DNA of 61,330 bases, from the NCBI GenBank assembly GCA_910589425.1, contig CAJUSZ010000014.1:1-61330 (forward strand). The letters are read 5' to 3'. The position numbers and the translations under genes were made by a program. Below, in pieces: positions 26,328-35,004 of the stretch. Source of the stretch: an uncultured Muribaculaceae bacterium. GTDB lineage: Bacteria; Bacteroidota; Bacteroidia; Bacteroidales; Muribaculaceae. Every line of letters begins with the position of its first letter. Positions within the stretch are counted from its first letter, which is position 1. Below the pieces are notes generated by a model that was not told where the DNA came from, made no database searches, and saw nothing but the letters and a program-made list of their open reading frames with translations.

Positions 26328-26369
26328 TCGGGGGTTCCGTTGCCAGTCAGGCAAAGGAACCCCCGATTT
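26328..26369 (+). terminator. Rho-independent terminator after glgP
   Basis: Seventeen of 18 positions pair between 26328-26344 and 26350-26366 (TCGGGGGTTCC with GGAACCCCCGA, then TTGCC/GGCAA), with loop AGTCA, followed by TTTG. It isolates the glycogen pair from the hut promoter. Confidence 0.85.
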
Positions 26370-26380
26370 GTTACTCTGGT

Positions 26381-26411
26381 TTTGAATTATGAACAATATT
26401 TTGTAATTTTG
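26381..26411 (+). promoter_or_regulatory. hut operon promoter
   Basis: TTTG at 26381-26384, 19 nt, then TAATTTTG at 26404-26411. Expected start near 26418, about 30 nt before hutU. Confidence 0.75.
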
Positions 26412-26448
26412 CAAAAACAATTTTTGTTCAGAAATCCAATATCAGACT

Positions 26449-28455
26449 ATGAATACAAACTCCGACAAACGAATACTCCTTTCAGCAGAAATTCCGGAAA
26501 TGCCGAAGTTTCAGGAGGGAATACGCCGCGCCCCGGACCGTGGCTACACATTGACCCCGGAAAAGACTATAACAGCTTTGAAAAACGCTCTCCGCTATCT
26601 TCCGGAGGAGATCCACGAGAAAGTGGCTCCTGAATTTCTTGAGGAGCTTCGCACCCGTGGCCGTATCTATGGCTACCGTTGGCGTCCGGAAGGCGACCTG
26701 AAGGCTAAGCCCATTGATGAGTATAAGGGCAGATGTCTGGCAGGCAAGGCATTCCAGGTGATGATCGATAACAACCTGTGTTTTGACATAGCGCTCTATC
26801 CATACGAACTCGTTACTTATGGCGAGACAGGGCAGGTCTGCCAGAACTGGCTCCAGTACCGCCTGATAAAGAAATATCTCGAGGAGATGACCGATGAGCA
26901 GACGCTCGTCGTTGAATCCGGCCATCCGCTCGGTCTCTTCCCGTCGCGCAAGGATGCGCCGAGGGTGATAATAACCAATGCCATGATGGTGGGCATGTTC
27001 GACAACCTGCATGATTGGCATGAGGCAATGCAGATGGGTGTGGCCAATTACGGTCAGATGACAGCCGGTGGCTGGATGTATATCGGCCCTCAGGGAATCG
27101 TACACGGCACATTCAACACACTTTTGAATGCAGGCCGCATGAAGCTCGGTGTCGCACAGGACGGTGATCTTGCCGGCCATCTTTTTGTCAGCTCCGGACT
27201 CGGAGGAATGAGCGGTGCCCAGCCCAAAGCGGCCGAGATCGCAGGTGCGGCGGCCATCATAGCTGAAGTGGACGCATCGAGAATCGAAACCCGCCGCAGC
27301 CAGGGATGGGTGCAGGAGGTTACTTCCGATATAGCCGAAGCTTTCCGCCTCGCAGAGAAGGCGATGGAGGAACGCAAGCCAATCTCGATTGCATATCATG
27401 GAAATGTGGTCGATCTTCTCGAGTATGCAGTGGCAAACGGCATCAAGATCGAACTTCTTTCTGACCAGACATCATGTCATGCAGTTTATGAAGGTGGCTA
27501 TTGCCCTGCCGGCGTCTCTTTTGAAGAGCGCACCCGGCTTCTCCACGACGATCCCGAGAAGTTCCGCGAACTCGTCGACGAGTCTCTGCGTCGCCATTTC
27601 AATGCGATCAAGTCGTTGACAGCTAACGGCACATATTTCTTCGACTACGGCAACTCATTCATGAAAGCCATCTATGATGCAGGAGTCAAGGAGATCTCCC
27701 GCAACGGAATCGACGAGAAAGATGGATTCATCTGGCCGTCGTATGTGGAGGATATAATGGGGCCGATGCTGTTTGACTATGGCTATGGACCATTCCGTTG
27801 GGTATGTCTCTCCGGAAAACATGAGGATCTTGTCAAGACCGACCGTGCGGCAATGGAGTGCATTGATCCCAACAGAAGAGGTCAGGACAGGGATAACTAT
27901 AACTGGATCCGCGACGCCGAGAAAAATGCGCTCGTGGTAGGTACGGAGGCGCGTATTCTGTATCAGGATGCTATGGGACGCCTCAAGATAGCACTGAAGT
28001 TTAACGAAATGGTACGTAATGGTGAGGTCGGCCCGATCATGCTCGGACGAGATCATCATGATGTCAGCGGCACCGACTCTCCGTTCCGCGAGACATCCAA
28101 CATCAAGGATGGCTCAAACGTCATGGCCGACATGGCCGTCCAGTGCTTCGCCGGCAACTGCGCCCGCGGCATGAGTCTTGTGGCTCTCCACAATGGCGGA
28201 GGTGTAGGCATAGGCAAATCGATCAATGGCGGCTTCGGAATGGTTTGCGATGGATCGGAACGAGTGGATGATATCCTTCGTCAGGCGATGCTTTGGGATG
28301 TGATGGGCGGAGTGGCCCGTCGTTCGTGGGCACGCAATGAAAACGCTATGTCCACAGTCAAGGAATGGAACGACACGCAGGCCGGAAACGGTTTTATGAT
28401 CACCGAACCGTTCATCGCTGATGAAAAATATCTCAATGAGCTGATCAAGAAATAA
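26449..28455 (+). CDS. hutU: Urocanate hydratase (urocanase)
   Basis: Second step of histidine degradation: urocanate to imidazolonepropionate, using tightly bound NAD+. The NAD loop SSGLGGMSGAQPKAAEIAGA, VESGHPLGLFPS, LLSDQTSCHAVYEGGYCPAG and the region with the candidate catalytic Cys (GPFRWVCLSG) are all present. At 668 residues it is longer than the roughly 555-residue Pseudomonas enzyme, as is usual for the long Bacteroidota form. The extra sequence is spread over the N terminus and the region at about 400-480. First gene of hutU-hutI-hutH; hutI begins 8 nt downstream. Confidence 0.95.
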   Translation: MNTNSDKRILLSAEIPEMPKFQEGIRRAPDRGYTLTPEKTITALKNALRYLPEEIHEKVAPEFLEELRTRGRIYGYRWRPEGDLKAKPIDEYKGRCLAGKAFQVMIDNNLCFDIALYPYELVTYGETGQVCQNWLQYRLIKKYLEEMTDEQTLVVESGHPLGLFPSRKDAPRVIITNAMMVGMFDNLHDWHEAMQMGVANYGQMTAGGWMYIGPQGIVHGTFNTLLNAGRMKLGVAQDGDLAGHLFVSSGLGGMSGAQPKAAEIAGAAAIIAEVDASRIETRRSQGWVQEVTSDIAEAFRLAEKAMEERKPISIAYHGNVVDLLEYAVANGIKIELLSDQTSCHAVYEGGYCPAGVSFEERTRLLHDDPEKFRELVDESLRRHFNAIKSLTANGTYFFDYGNSFMKAIYDAGVKEISRNGIDEKDGFIWPSYVEDIMGPMLFDYGYGPFRWVCLSGKHEDLVKTDRAAMECIDPNRRGQDRDNYNWIRDAEKNALVVGTEARILYQDAMGRLKIALKFNEMVRNGEVGPIMLGRDHHDVSGTDSPFRETSNIKDGSNVMADMAVQCFAGNCARGMSLVALHNGGGVGIGKSINGGFGMVCDGSERVDDILRQAMLWDVMGGVARRSWARNENAMSTVKEWNDTQAGNGFMITEPFIADEKYLNELIKK

Positions 28456-28463
28456 TACAGCCG

Positions 28464-29717
28464 ATGAAAACCGGAAATCTTATCATAGAACATGCCACGG
28501 TCGTTACTCCAGTCGGGAGTTCGGCGCGGAAAGGCAGTGATATGTCGGAACTGCTGACAATCAAAGATGCGTGTGTGGTATGCACAGACGGCGTGATAGA
28601 ATATGTCGGTCCGGCAGACAATCTTCCCCCGGTGGATTTCTCTCTGTTCGACCGGATCGACGCTGGAGGAAAGGCGCTGCTTCCTGGATTTGTTGACAGC
28701 CATACCCATCTGATATTCGGCGGATTCCGTCCGGATGAATTCGAATGGCGACTCAAAGGAGACACATACATGTCGATCATGCAGCGTGGCGGAGGCATAC
28801 AGAGTACGGTCAACGCCACCCGCGCCACATCGGAGGATGAACTCGTCCGGCGCGCGCAATGGTTCATTGACCGTATGAGCGACATGGGTGTGACAACAGT
28901 CGAGGCCAAGAGCGGCTACGGACTTGATACGGCTACGGAGGAAAAGATGCTCCGGGCCATACGCCGTCTGGCCGAAAAAACCGATCAGAAACTCCGGATC
29001 GTGTCCACATTCCTTGGAGCGCATGCTGTTCCCAAGGAATATGCAGGCCGCACGGATGAATATGTGGATCTTATCATAAGGGAGATGTTGCCCCGCTTCA
29101 GGGATCTGACAGACTGCTGCGATATCTTCTGCGAGAAGAATGTATTCGAGATAGAGGAATCCCGCAGGTTGCTCACGGCTGCCAAAGAAATGGGCTACAA
29201 GCTGAAGCTGCATGCCGATGAGATAGTGCAGTTAGGCGGCGCGGAACTTGCGGCTGAACTCGGAGCCCTTTCCGCCGACCATCTGTTGCACGTTAGCGAT
29301 GCCGGGGTGGAATCTATGGCCAAGGCCGGAGTCGTGGCCACGTTGCTGCCGCTCACGGCGTTCACGCTCAAGGAGCCTTATGCGCCGGCTCGTAAGTTCA
29401 TTGATGCAGGCGGAGCCGTGGCTCTTGCCACGGATCTGAATCCGGGATCATGTTTCAGCGGATCCATCCCCCTGACAATTGCGTTGGCATGCATTTATAT
29501 GAAAATGTCGATTGAGGAGGTGATCACAGCGTTGACCCTGAATGGAGCAGCCGCTATCGGTCTTGCGGATGAAGTAGGTTCGATCGAGGTCGGCAAGAAA
29601 GCAGATTTCGCAATGCTTGAGACAGACAACATCAATATTCTTCCTTATTATGTAGGGATGAATTGTGTCGGCACGGTGATTTCCGGAGGAAGGATTCTTC
29701 GTCAAGGCATAAAATAA
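28464..29717 (+). CDS. hutI: Imidazolonepropionase
   Basis: Third step of histidine degradation: opens imidazolonepropionate to N-formimidoylglutamate. It is an amidohydrolase-fold enzyme with the HxH metal motif in GFVDSHTHLIFGGFRPDEFE, the substrate loop MQRGGGIQSTVNATRAT, the lysine/His region TTVEAKSGYGL and KLHADEIVQLGG, and the metal Asp in ATDLNPGSC. The 417-residue length is normal. It lies between hutU (8 nt) and hutH (32 nt). Confidence 0.96.
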   Translation: MKTGNLIIEHATVVTPVGSSARKGSDMSELLTIKDACVVCTDGVIEYVGPADNLPPVDFSLFDRIDAGGKALLPGFVDSHTHLIFGGFRPDEFEWRLKGDTYMSIMQRGGGIQSTVNATRATSEDELVRRAQWFIDRMSDMGVTTVEAKSGYGLDTATEEKMLRAIRRLAEKTDQKLRIVSTFLGAHAVPKEYAGRTDEYVDLIIREMLPRFRDLTDCCDIFCEKNVFEIEESRRLLTAAKEMGYKLKLHADEIVQLGGAELAAELGALSADHLLHVSDAGVESMAKAGVVATLLPLTAFTLKEPYAPARKFIDAGGAVALATDLNPGSCFSGSIPLTIALACIYMKMSIEEVITALTLNGAAAIGLADEVGSIEVGKKADFAMLETDNINILPYYVGMNCVGTVISGGRILRQGIK

Positions 29718-29749
29718 TAGCAAACAACAGTTAATCACATAAAATCTTT

Positions 29750-31261
29750 ATGGAAAAACTTCAAACATACGCAATCGGGTCGTCGGAACTCACATACGAT
29801 CTGATCGAACGTATACTCAACGACGGCACAAAGCTTGTACTCAGCGATGAAGCTCGTGCGAAAATAACCAAATGCAGAGAGTTCCTCGACCGTAAGACGG
29901 ACGAGAACACGGTGCCTATATACGGCGTAACAACCGGCTTCGGCTCTCTGTGCAACAAGCACATCTCGCGTGAGGAGCTTTCGACACTTCAGGAGAATCT
30001 CGTGAAAAGCCATTCATGCTCGGTTGGAGTGCCTGTCGACAAAACTGTAGTCAAGCTCATGCTGCTGCTCAAGGCTCATGCCCTCTCGATGGGATTCAGC
30101 GGCGTGCAGGTGGAGACTGTGGAGAGAATTCTCGATTTTTATAATAACGACATTCTTCCGATGGTCTATGACCGCGGATCTCTCGGAGCATCAGGCGATC
30201 TTGCCCCGCTTGCCAATCTTTTCCTCCCTCTGATCGGGGAAGGAGAGGTGTGCTATCAGAACAAGGTGATCAAAGGCAAAGAGGCTCTCAATATATTCGG
30301 TTGGAATCCTATAAAGCTCAAATCGAAAGAGGGTCTGGCTCTTCTCAACGGCACGCAGTTTATGAGCGCCAACGGAATCAAGGCGCTTATAGACGGATGG
30401 CACATGGTGAATTGCTTCGATCTTTTCGGGGCTATGTCTCTTGAGGCATTCGACGGACGTATCGAGCCGTTCTGGGACTGCATCCAGCAGGTTCGTCCTC
30501 ATGCCGGTCAGATCGAGACTGGCAAAGTGTTCCGCACGCTTCTTGAGGGCTCTGAGATCATCAAGCGGGAGAAGGCTCATGTGCAGGATCCGTATTCGTT
30601 CCGTTGCATTCCTCAGGTGCATGGAGCCGTGAAAGATGCGATGCACCATGTTACGAATGTGCTTCATGTAGAGATCAATTCCGTTACGGACAATCCTACT
30701 GTTTTCCCTGACGAGGATCTTGTGGTTAGCGGAGGCAATTTCCATGGAGAACCTCTCGCTCTCGCATTCGATTATATGGGAGTGGCGCTCCACGAGTTGG
30801 GCAACATATCCGAACGCCGTGTGGCCCAGTTGATCCTTGGCCTGCGTGGCCTTCCTGAATTCCTCGTGGCTCATCCCGGTCTTAATTCCGGATTCATGAT
30901 TCCCCAGTATGCCGCGGCCTCGATGGTGAGTCAGAATAAGATGTATGCGTGGCCGGCATCATGCGACAGCATCGTAAGTTCCAACGGACAGGAGGATCTT
31001 GTATCGATGGGTGCCAACTCCGCCACAAAGCTCCATAAGATCATTGCCAATCTCAAATACATTGCGGCCATTGAGCTTATGAATGCAGCACAGGGAATAG
31101 ACTTCCGCAGACCGCTTAAATCATCGCCATACATAGAGACTGTCATGAAAGCATATCGTGAGGCTGTGCCGTTTGTGGACGAGGATGTGGTGATGACAGA
31201 CTATATCACGGCTACAATGCGATTCCTTGATGGTTTCAATATAGAAATCGAGAAAGCCTGA
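29750..31261 (+). CDS. hutH: Histidine ammonia-lyase
   Basis: First step of histidine degradation: histidine to urocanate and ammonia. The self-forming MIO prosthetic group comes from Ala-Ser-Gly at 147-149 in GSLGASGDLAPLANL. Other family residues include the Tyr loop PIYGVTTGFGSL, the block NGTQFMSANGIKALIDGW and the substrate region VSGGNFHGEPLALAFDYMG. The 503-residue length is typical. It is the last gene of the operon, followed by the terminator at 31286-31328. Genes for the next step, formimidoylglutamate breakdown, are not in this window. Confidence 0.97.
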   Translation: MEKLQTYAIGSSELTYDLIERILNDGTKLVLSDEARAKITKCREFLDRKTDENTVPIYGVTTGFGSLCNKHISREELSTLQENLVKSHSCSVGVPVDKTVVKLMLLLKAHALSMGFSGVQVETVERILDFYNNDILPMVYDRGSLGASGDLAPLANLFLPLIGEGEVCYQNKVIKGKEALNIFGWNPIKLKSKEGLALLNGTQFMSANGIKALIDGWHMVNCFDLFGAMSLEAFDGRIEPFWDCIQQVRPHAGQIETGKVFRTLLEGSEIIKREKAHVQDPYSFRCIPQVHGAVKDAMHHVTNVLHVEINSVTDNPTVFPDEDLVVSGGNFHGEPLALAFDYMGVALHELGNISERRVAQLILGLRGLPEFLVAHPGLNSGFMIPQYAAASMVSQNKMYAWPASCDSIVSSNGQEDLVSMGANSATKLHKIIANLKYIAAIELMNAAQGIDFRRPLKSSPYIETVMKAYREAVPFVDEDVVMTDYITATMRFLDGFNIEIEKA

Positions 31262-31285
31262 TCAGACTTTAGCTGACTTATAAAG

Positions 31286-31328
31286 CAGACTGCGCCGTAG
31301 GAATGGGATTACGACGCAGCCTGTTTTT
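31286..31328 (+). terminator. Rho-independent terminator after hutH
   Basis: The arms CAG-A-CTGCG-C-CGT and ACG-A-CGCAG-C-CTG (31286-31298 and 31311-31323) pair at 11 positions with two symmetric mismatches, followed by five Ts. Confidence 0.75.
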
Positions 31329-31408
31329 ATAATTTGTAAGGGATGCTGGCATTTGCACCGGCAGAGCGGCTTGCGCCGCTAATGGGAGATCATGATGGTA
31401 TATAAATG

Positions 31409-31435
31409 AAAAAGGACTATCAGAAGATAGTCCTT
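31409..31435 (-). terminator. Terminator of the tRNA-Glu transcript
   Basis: A perfect 10-bp stem (31412-31421 with 31426-31435) with a four-base loop is followed on the minus strand by five Ts, three bases past the tRNA 3' end. Confidence 0.85.
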
Positions 31436-31438
31436 GAG

Positions 31439-31510
31439 TAGCCGATCCGGGACTCGAACCCGAGTCTCCACCGTGAGAGGGTGGCGTGCTAACCGCTACA
31501 CTAATCGGCC
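31439..31510 (-). tRNA. tRNA-Glu (anticodon CTC)
   Basis: A full cloverleaf can be drawn on the minus strand. The acceptor GGCCGAT pairs with ATCGGCT (position 1-72 is a G.U wobble). The D arm is GTGT-AGCGGTTA-GCAC, the anticodon stem CCACC/GGTGG carries loop CTCTCAC with anticodon CTC (Glu, GAG codons), the variable loop is short, and the T loop is TTCGAGT. Discriminator A; CCA is not encoded. It is a single-gene unit with its own promoter at 31542-31573 and terminator at 31409-31435. Confidence 0.95.
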
Positions 31511-31541
31511 ATTGCGGTGTGTCATTCTCTGTTTGACGGTG

Positions 31542-31573
31542 CAAAGTTAGGCATTATTCCTGTACTGGCCAAA
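31542..31573 (-). promoter_or_regulatory. tRNA-Glu promoter
   Basis: On the minus strand, TTTG at 31573-31570, 20 nt, then TAACTTTG at 31549-31542. Start near 31535, a 25-nt 5' leader. The gene-free stretch 31511-31807 holds this promoter and the divergent one at 31715-31746; the AT-rich middle (31580-31700) shows nothing else I can name. Confidence 0.75.
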
Positions 31574-31714
31574 TTTTTCGACTGTTTTTTTATAAAATAT
31601 TTTGTCCATGAATTGATGGTGTGTGTTAAGTTGCTTGTTGTTAGTGATATACTGGTATATGGGTAGATGATATATCCGTAGATTCCTGATGCTTCGATCC
31701 GGATAAAATGCATT

Positions 31715-31746
31715 TTTGCTCGTTTCGATAGAAATTAGTAACTTTG
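31715..31746 (+). promoter_or_regulatory. Promoter of the LysM envelope gene
   Basis: TTTG at 31715-31718, 20 nt, then TAACTTTG at 31739-31746. Start near 31753, about 55 nt before the ATG; a small CTTGT/ACAAG hairpin lies in the leader. Confidence 0.75.
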
Positions 31747-31807
31747 CAGACAGTCTTGGCCTTGTGAAAACAAGCGTCGGGGCAACAAGAAAAGCAAATA
31801 TGACGTC

Positions 31808-33745
31808 ATGTTCCGACATAAGTTATTTTCATTGATTATCGCAGCCTCTGTTGCGGCTCCGGCGTTTGGTCAGAACTCATTTCCTGTGGTGAGTCTGCAA
31901 GGGAAACCATATTACTATTATGAAGTTAAGAAAGGCGATTCCTTGTATGGCATAGCCAAGGCAAACGGATGGGACGAAACAGTTTTGAAAGAACTCAATC
32001 CAGTTGTCGCTCTTGAACTGAAGAAAGGTGCGCGTCTGTATTATCCGGTGCAGACGTCGGCTGAGATTTTGCCCGATGCGCCGGCGGAGCAGGAAACAGG
32101 TGCCGTCTCAGGATCGAGCAAGGCGGTCAGTCATAAGGTGGAGAAAGGGGAGACGGTATATTCGATCGCGAGATCCTATGGAGTGTCTACAGATCTGATA
32201 TACTATCAGAATCCGGCGGCGCGCTCCGGCATCAAGGCTGGAGATGTGTTGAAGATCAATCCTGACGACAAGACAGTGGAGATTGTTCTTTATACTGTTG
32301 CATCTGGCGACACACCCTATAGCGTGGCAAAGAAATTCAATTGCGCTGTAGAGGATATATACCGGGAAAATCCAGGAGTGAACGACCGAAATTTCAAAGC
32401 CGGTTCCACAGTAAGAGTGGCATCCAATTCCAATGTGTCGAGGATCAAAAAGGAACAGGTAACGGAGAAGAAACTTGATAGTTTCATGTCATATAAAGTC
32501 GGCTCCGGCGAGTCGTGGAACGGCATAGCCCGTAAATTCGGTGTGGAAGCCGAATCGCTGCGGCAGCTTAATGCTGATGTGGAATTGAAGAAAGGAGCGC
32601 TGATTTCTGTACCCAAATACGAAAATGTGGAGGTTACAAGAGAGTATGTGGCTCAGGATCCAAGGGAGAAAACGTCGGAGGGGAGAATGGAGATTTTTGA
32701 AGATGTGCAGTCGAGCCTCATGCTTACCCCGGGAAAGGTGAAGGTCGCTCTTTTGCTTGCAGAGCCTGCGGGAAAGCGGGACCTTGAATTCAGCAGAGGC
32801 TTCTTGACATCGGTTGACTGTTACAAAGATGCTGATTTTGACATAGATCTTGAAATCATCCGTGGCGACCGTGAAGCGTCGGAAGTCATTTCAGACCTGA
32901 AGCGTATCGAGCCAAATCTGATTGTCGTAACCGCGGATAAGGATTATCCCGACTATATGGCGGATTATGCAGACGGCAGCCACGCAGTGGTGGTGAACCC
33001 GTTTGACCTGAAAAATGACGCTTTCCGCCGTAATTCTTCGATGGTGCAGCTGATGCCACCATCTGATATGTTCAATGAATCGGTTGTCAAATATATATCA
33101 AGCCATTTTCCGGACAGGAAGATAGTGGTTGTCGGGGAGGCGTCGGAAGATGACATGGTTGCGACCATGCTGGCCTCGGAAGTGGACGCTTCGAGAATGC
33201 TGATGCTTACGTCGGATGAGCTTGCGGACTATCCTTTCTACGAGACTGAGAAATATCTTGTATATGCCACTCCCTCGAAGAAGTCGGAGGTAAATGCGTT
33301 GCTTGATGTCGTCTACGAGGCCCGTCAGAATTCACCTCTGACAGAGATAGCCGTGGTCGGCAGGCCGAGCTGGATAACTTTCGCCGATGCCCTCAAAGAT
33401 AATTTCCACAGGAATGAGGTTCATATTCCGTCGAGATTCTATTTTGACATGGAGAATGCCGACAGCAAGGAGTTTCTGTCAGACTACAAGCGCATATTCC
33501 GCCATCCTCCGTTGAAGTCATATCCGGTCTACGCAGCTGTCGGCTATGATGTGGCCAATTGGTTTCTGCCTCTTCAGGCAATAGGGAACGGGGATCTTAC
33601 TTCTGTACCGAACAACACATCCTCTCCGCAGTTGCAGATAGATTTCGGGCTGAGACGGATTGATGGTGGTGGATTTGTCAACCCGGTCTGCTACATGGTC
33701 CGGTATACACCCTGGCAGACCGTGGAAAAGATCAAGATTGACTGA
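31808..33745 (+). CDS. LysM-repeat protein with a periplasmic-binding-protein fold
   Basis: Probable periplasmic, peptidoglycan-associated protein. After a signal peptide (1-21, ending AAPAFGQ) come four LysM-type repeats at about 36-80, 98-140, 150-195 and 215-262. Their openings are YYEVKKGDSLYGIAKANG, SHKVEKGETVYSIARSYG, LYTVASGDTPYSVAKKFN and SYKVGSGESWNGIARKFG. From about residue 300 to the end is a type-1 periplasmic binding protein-like domain (VKVALLLAEPAGKRDLEF, LIVVTADKDYPDYMADYA, KIVVVGEASED, YPVYAAVGYDVANWF). The domain pairing recalls LpoA-like regulators of wall synthases, but that role is only a guess. A PorT-like barrel gene follows 16 nt downstream. Confidence 0.85.
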   Translation: MFRHKLFSLIIAASVAAPAFGQNSFPVVSLQGKPYYYYEVKKGDSLYGIAKANGWDETVLKELNPVVALELKKGARLYYPVQTSAEILPDAPAEQETGAVSGSSKAVSHKVEKGETVYSIARSYGVSTDLIYYQNPAARSGIKAGDVLKINPDDKTVEIVLYTVASGDTPYSVAKKFNCAVEDIYRENPGVNDRNFKAGSTVRVASNSNVSRIKKEQVTEKKLDSFMSYKVGSGESWNGIARKFGVEAESLRQLNADVELKKGALISVPKYENVEVTREYVAQDPREKTSEGRMEIFEDVQSSLMLTPGKVKVALLLAEPAGKRDLEFSRGFLTSVDCYKDADFDIDLEIIRGDREASEVISDLKRIEPNLIVVTADKDYPDYMADYADGSHAVVVNPFDLKNDAFRRNSSMVQLMPPSDMFNESVVKYISSHFPDRKIVVVGEASEDDMVATMLASEVDASRMLMLTSDELADYPFYETEKYLVYATPSKKSEVNALLDVVYEARQNSPLTEIAVVGRPSWITFADALKDNFHRNEVHIPSRFYFDMENADSKEFLSDYKRIFRHPPLKSYPVYAAVGYDVANWFLPLQAIGNGDLTSVPNNTSSPQLQIDFGLRRIDGGGFVNPVCYMVRYTPWQTVEKIKID

Positions 33746-33761
33746 GAATGGCAGGAAAGGT

Positions 33762-34445
33762 ATGAAATTCCCGAAAATCATAATCGCATCTCTATTGTCA
33801 GCGGCATTCGTGTCGGCTTCGGCCCAGACCCACTATAAGGCAAATGTGGCGCTTGGAGCAAAGGGCGGCGCGGATATGTCGCGGGTGTTCTTCAATCCCG
33901 GAGTGCATCAGGAATTCAATTTCGGCGGAGTAGCCGGACTGACATTCCGTTATGTCGAGGAGAACCATTTTGGGTTGATAGCTGAGATAAACTGGACACA
34001 GCGTGGTTGGAAAGAGGATTTCGAGGATGCTCCCTACAGCTATTCCCGGACACTCAACTATATCCAGATTCCAGTGCTGGCTCATATCTATTTCGGACGT
34101 AGAGGCAGATTTTTCTTTAATGCCGGTCCGGAAATAGGTTTTTTTATCGGGGATTCTGAAAAATGCAACTTCAATCCATACGCGACGGAGAATCTTCCGG
34201 ATTTCCCAAACACTAACCGTACCAACACCCAGATGACAATGCCTGTGTCGCAGAAAGTGGATTATGGCATTTCAGCCGGACTGGGTGGGGAATTCAGCAT
34301 AAACCGAAGAAATTCCCTCTATCTTGAGGCCCGGTTTTATTATGGGTTGGGAAACATCGTCAAGTCTGGAAGAACCGATCCGTTCAATGCCTCGAACCAG
34401 ATGTCCGTAAGCCTTTGCATGGGATATTGGTTCCGGGTCAAATAG
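33762..34445 (+). CDS. PorT-like outer-membrane beta-barrel protein
   Basis: A 227-residue protein with a signal peptide (MKFPKIIIASLLSAAFVSAS, then AQ) and the alternating pattern of a small barrel: GAKGGADMSRVFF, GGVAGLTFRYVEENHFGLIA, FNAGPEIGFFIGD, GISAGLGGEFSINRRNSLYL, VSLCMGYWF. It ends on an aromatic residue two places before the C terminus (GYWFRVK). In Porphyromonas PorT belongs to type IX secretion, but this broad family does many jobs, so no specific function is claimed. ATG at 33762 is chosen because it gives a clean signal peptide; a longer frame would overlap the LysM gene. Convergent with rlmH. Confidence 0.82.
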   Translation: MKFPKIIIASLLSAAFVSASAQTHYKANVALGAKGGADMSRVFFNPGVHQEFNFGGVAGLTFRYVEENHFGLIAEINWTQRGWKEDFEDAPYSYSRTLNYIQIPVLAHIYFGRRGRFFFNAGPEIGFFIGDSEKCNFNPYATENLPDFPNTNRTNTQMTMPVSQKVDYGISAGLGGEFSINRRNSLYLEARFYYGLGNIVKSGRTDPFNASNQMSVSLCMGYWFRVK

Positions 34446-34460
34446 CCCGGCCAGGCTATT
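34441..34460. terminator. Inverted repeat carrying both convergent stop codons
   Basis: AATAGCC (34441-34447) pairs with GGCTATT (34454-34460). The TAG stop of the barrel gene (34443-34445) and the TAG stop of rlmH (34456-34458, minus) lie in opposite arms. A weak shared transcript end; no T-run. Confidence 0.45.
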
Positions 34461-34929
34461 CGTGATGGTAAGGTTCTCCCCGGAGAATGGTCATTCCGCG
34501 GTAAACCTGTTCGACAAAAAACAGGCGTACCATCTCATGATTGAAAGTGAGTCTTGAAAGTGAGATTTTGCTGTCGGCCCTTGAATAAACCGCCTCGGAG
34601 AATCCGTATGGCCCGCCGACGATGAAAACAAGCCGCCGGAGACCGGACAGCATGCGCTTCTGAAGCATCGAGGCAAACTCTAAAGATGATGGTTGCTGTC
34701 CCCGTTCGTCAAGAAGACACACGTGATCCGAGGAGGAGACTGCTCCGAGAATCAGCTCACCTTCCTTGGTCTTCTGCATGGCTGGATCCGTGTTTCGCCC
34801 CTTGCGTGCGTCGGGGATCTCGATTATTCTGAATGGAACGTAGTGTTTCAGCCTGTCGACATAAAAGTCTGTGAGCCGGGCTATATCTTTATTGCTTGTT
34901 TTGCCGATGACCAGTAGAGCGATTTCCAT
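34456..34929 (-). CDS. rlmH: 23S rRNA pseudouridine-1915 N3-methyltransferase
   Basis: SPOUT methylase that methylates pseudouridine 1915 in helix 69 of 23S rRNA. The family signatures are all present: VCLLDERGQQPSSLEFASML, FIVGGPYGFSE, SLSRLTFNHEMVRLFFVEQV and YRGMTILRGEPYHHE at the very C terminus. The length of 157 residues is standard. Transcribed away from nadC from a full consensus promoter (34949-34979) that collides with the nadC -7 box. Confidence 0.96.
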   Translation of the reverse strand: MEIALLVIGKTSNKDIARLTDFYVDRLKHYVPFRIIEIPDARKGRNTDPAMQKTKEGELILGAVSSSDHVCLLDERGQQPSSLEFASMLQKRMLSGLRRLVFIVGGPYGFSEAVYSRADSKISLSRLTFNHEMVRLFFVEQVYRGMTILRGEPYHHE

Positions 34930-34938
34930 AAATTTTCG

Positions 34939-34946
34939 TAACTTTG
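34939..34946 (+). promoter_or_regulatory. nadC -7 box
   Basis: TAACTTTG, 59 nt before the nadC ATG. No -33 TTTG at the right distance. It forms one half of an 18-bp near-palindrome whose other half is the rlmH -7 box. Confidence 0.55.
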
Positions 34947-34948
34947 CG

Positions 34949-34979
34949 CAAAATTAGTAATTTTAGGCCGCAGTGCAAA
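34949..34979 (-). promoter_or_regulatory. rlmH promoter
   Basis: On the minus strand, TTTG at 34979-34976, 19 nt, then TAATTTTG at 34956-34949. Start near 34942, a leader of about 13 nt, so the start point lies inside the nadC -7 box. Confidence 0.72.
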
Positions 34980-35004
34980 ATCGGCGGCATACCGTAATAA
35001 AATT

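Noticed and set aside
26482..27399. Long open frames antisense to hutU (also 28281-29213 antisense to hutI)
   Set aside because: Shadows of strongly conserved genes; the protein sequences are low in recognisable structure and there is no promoter.
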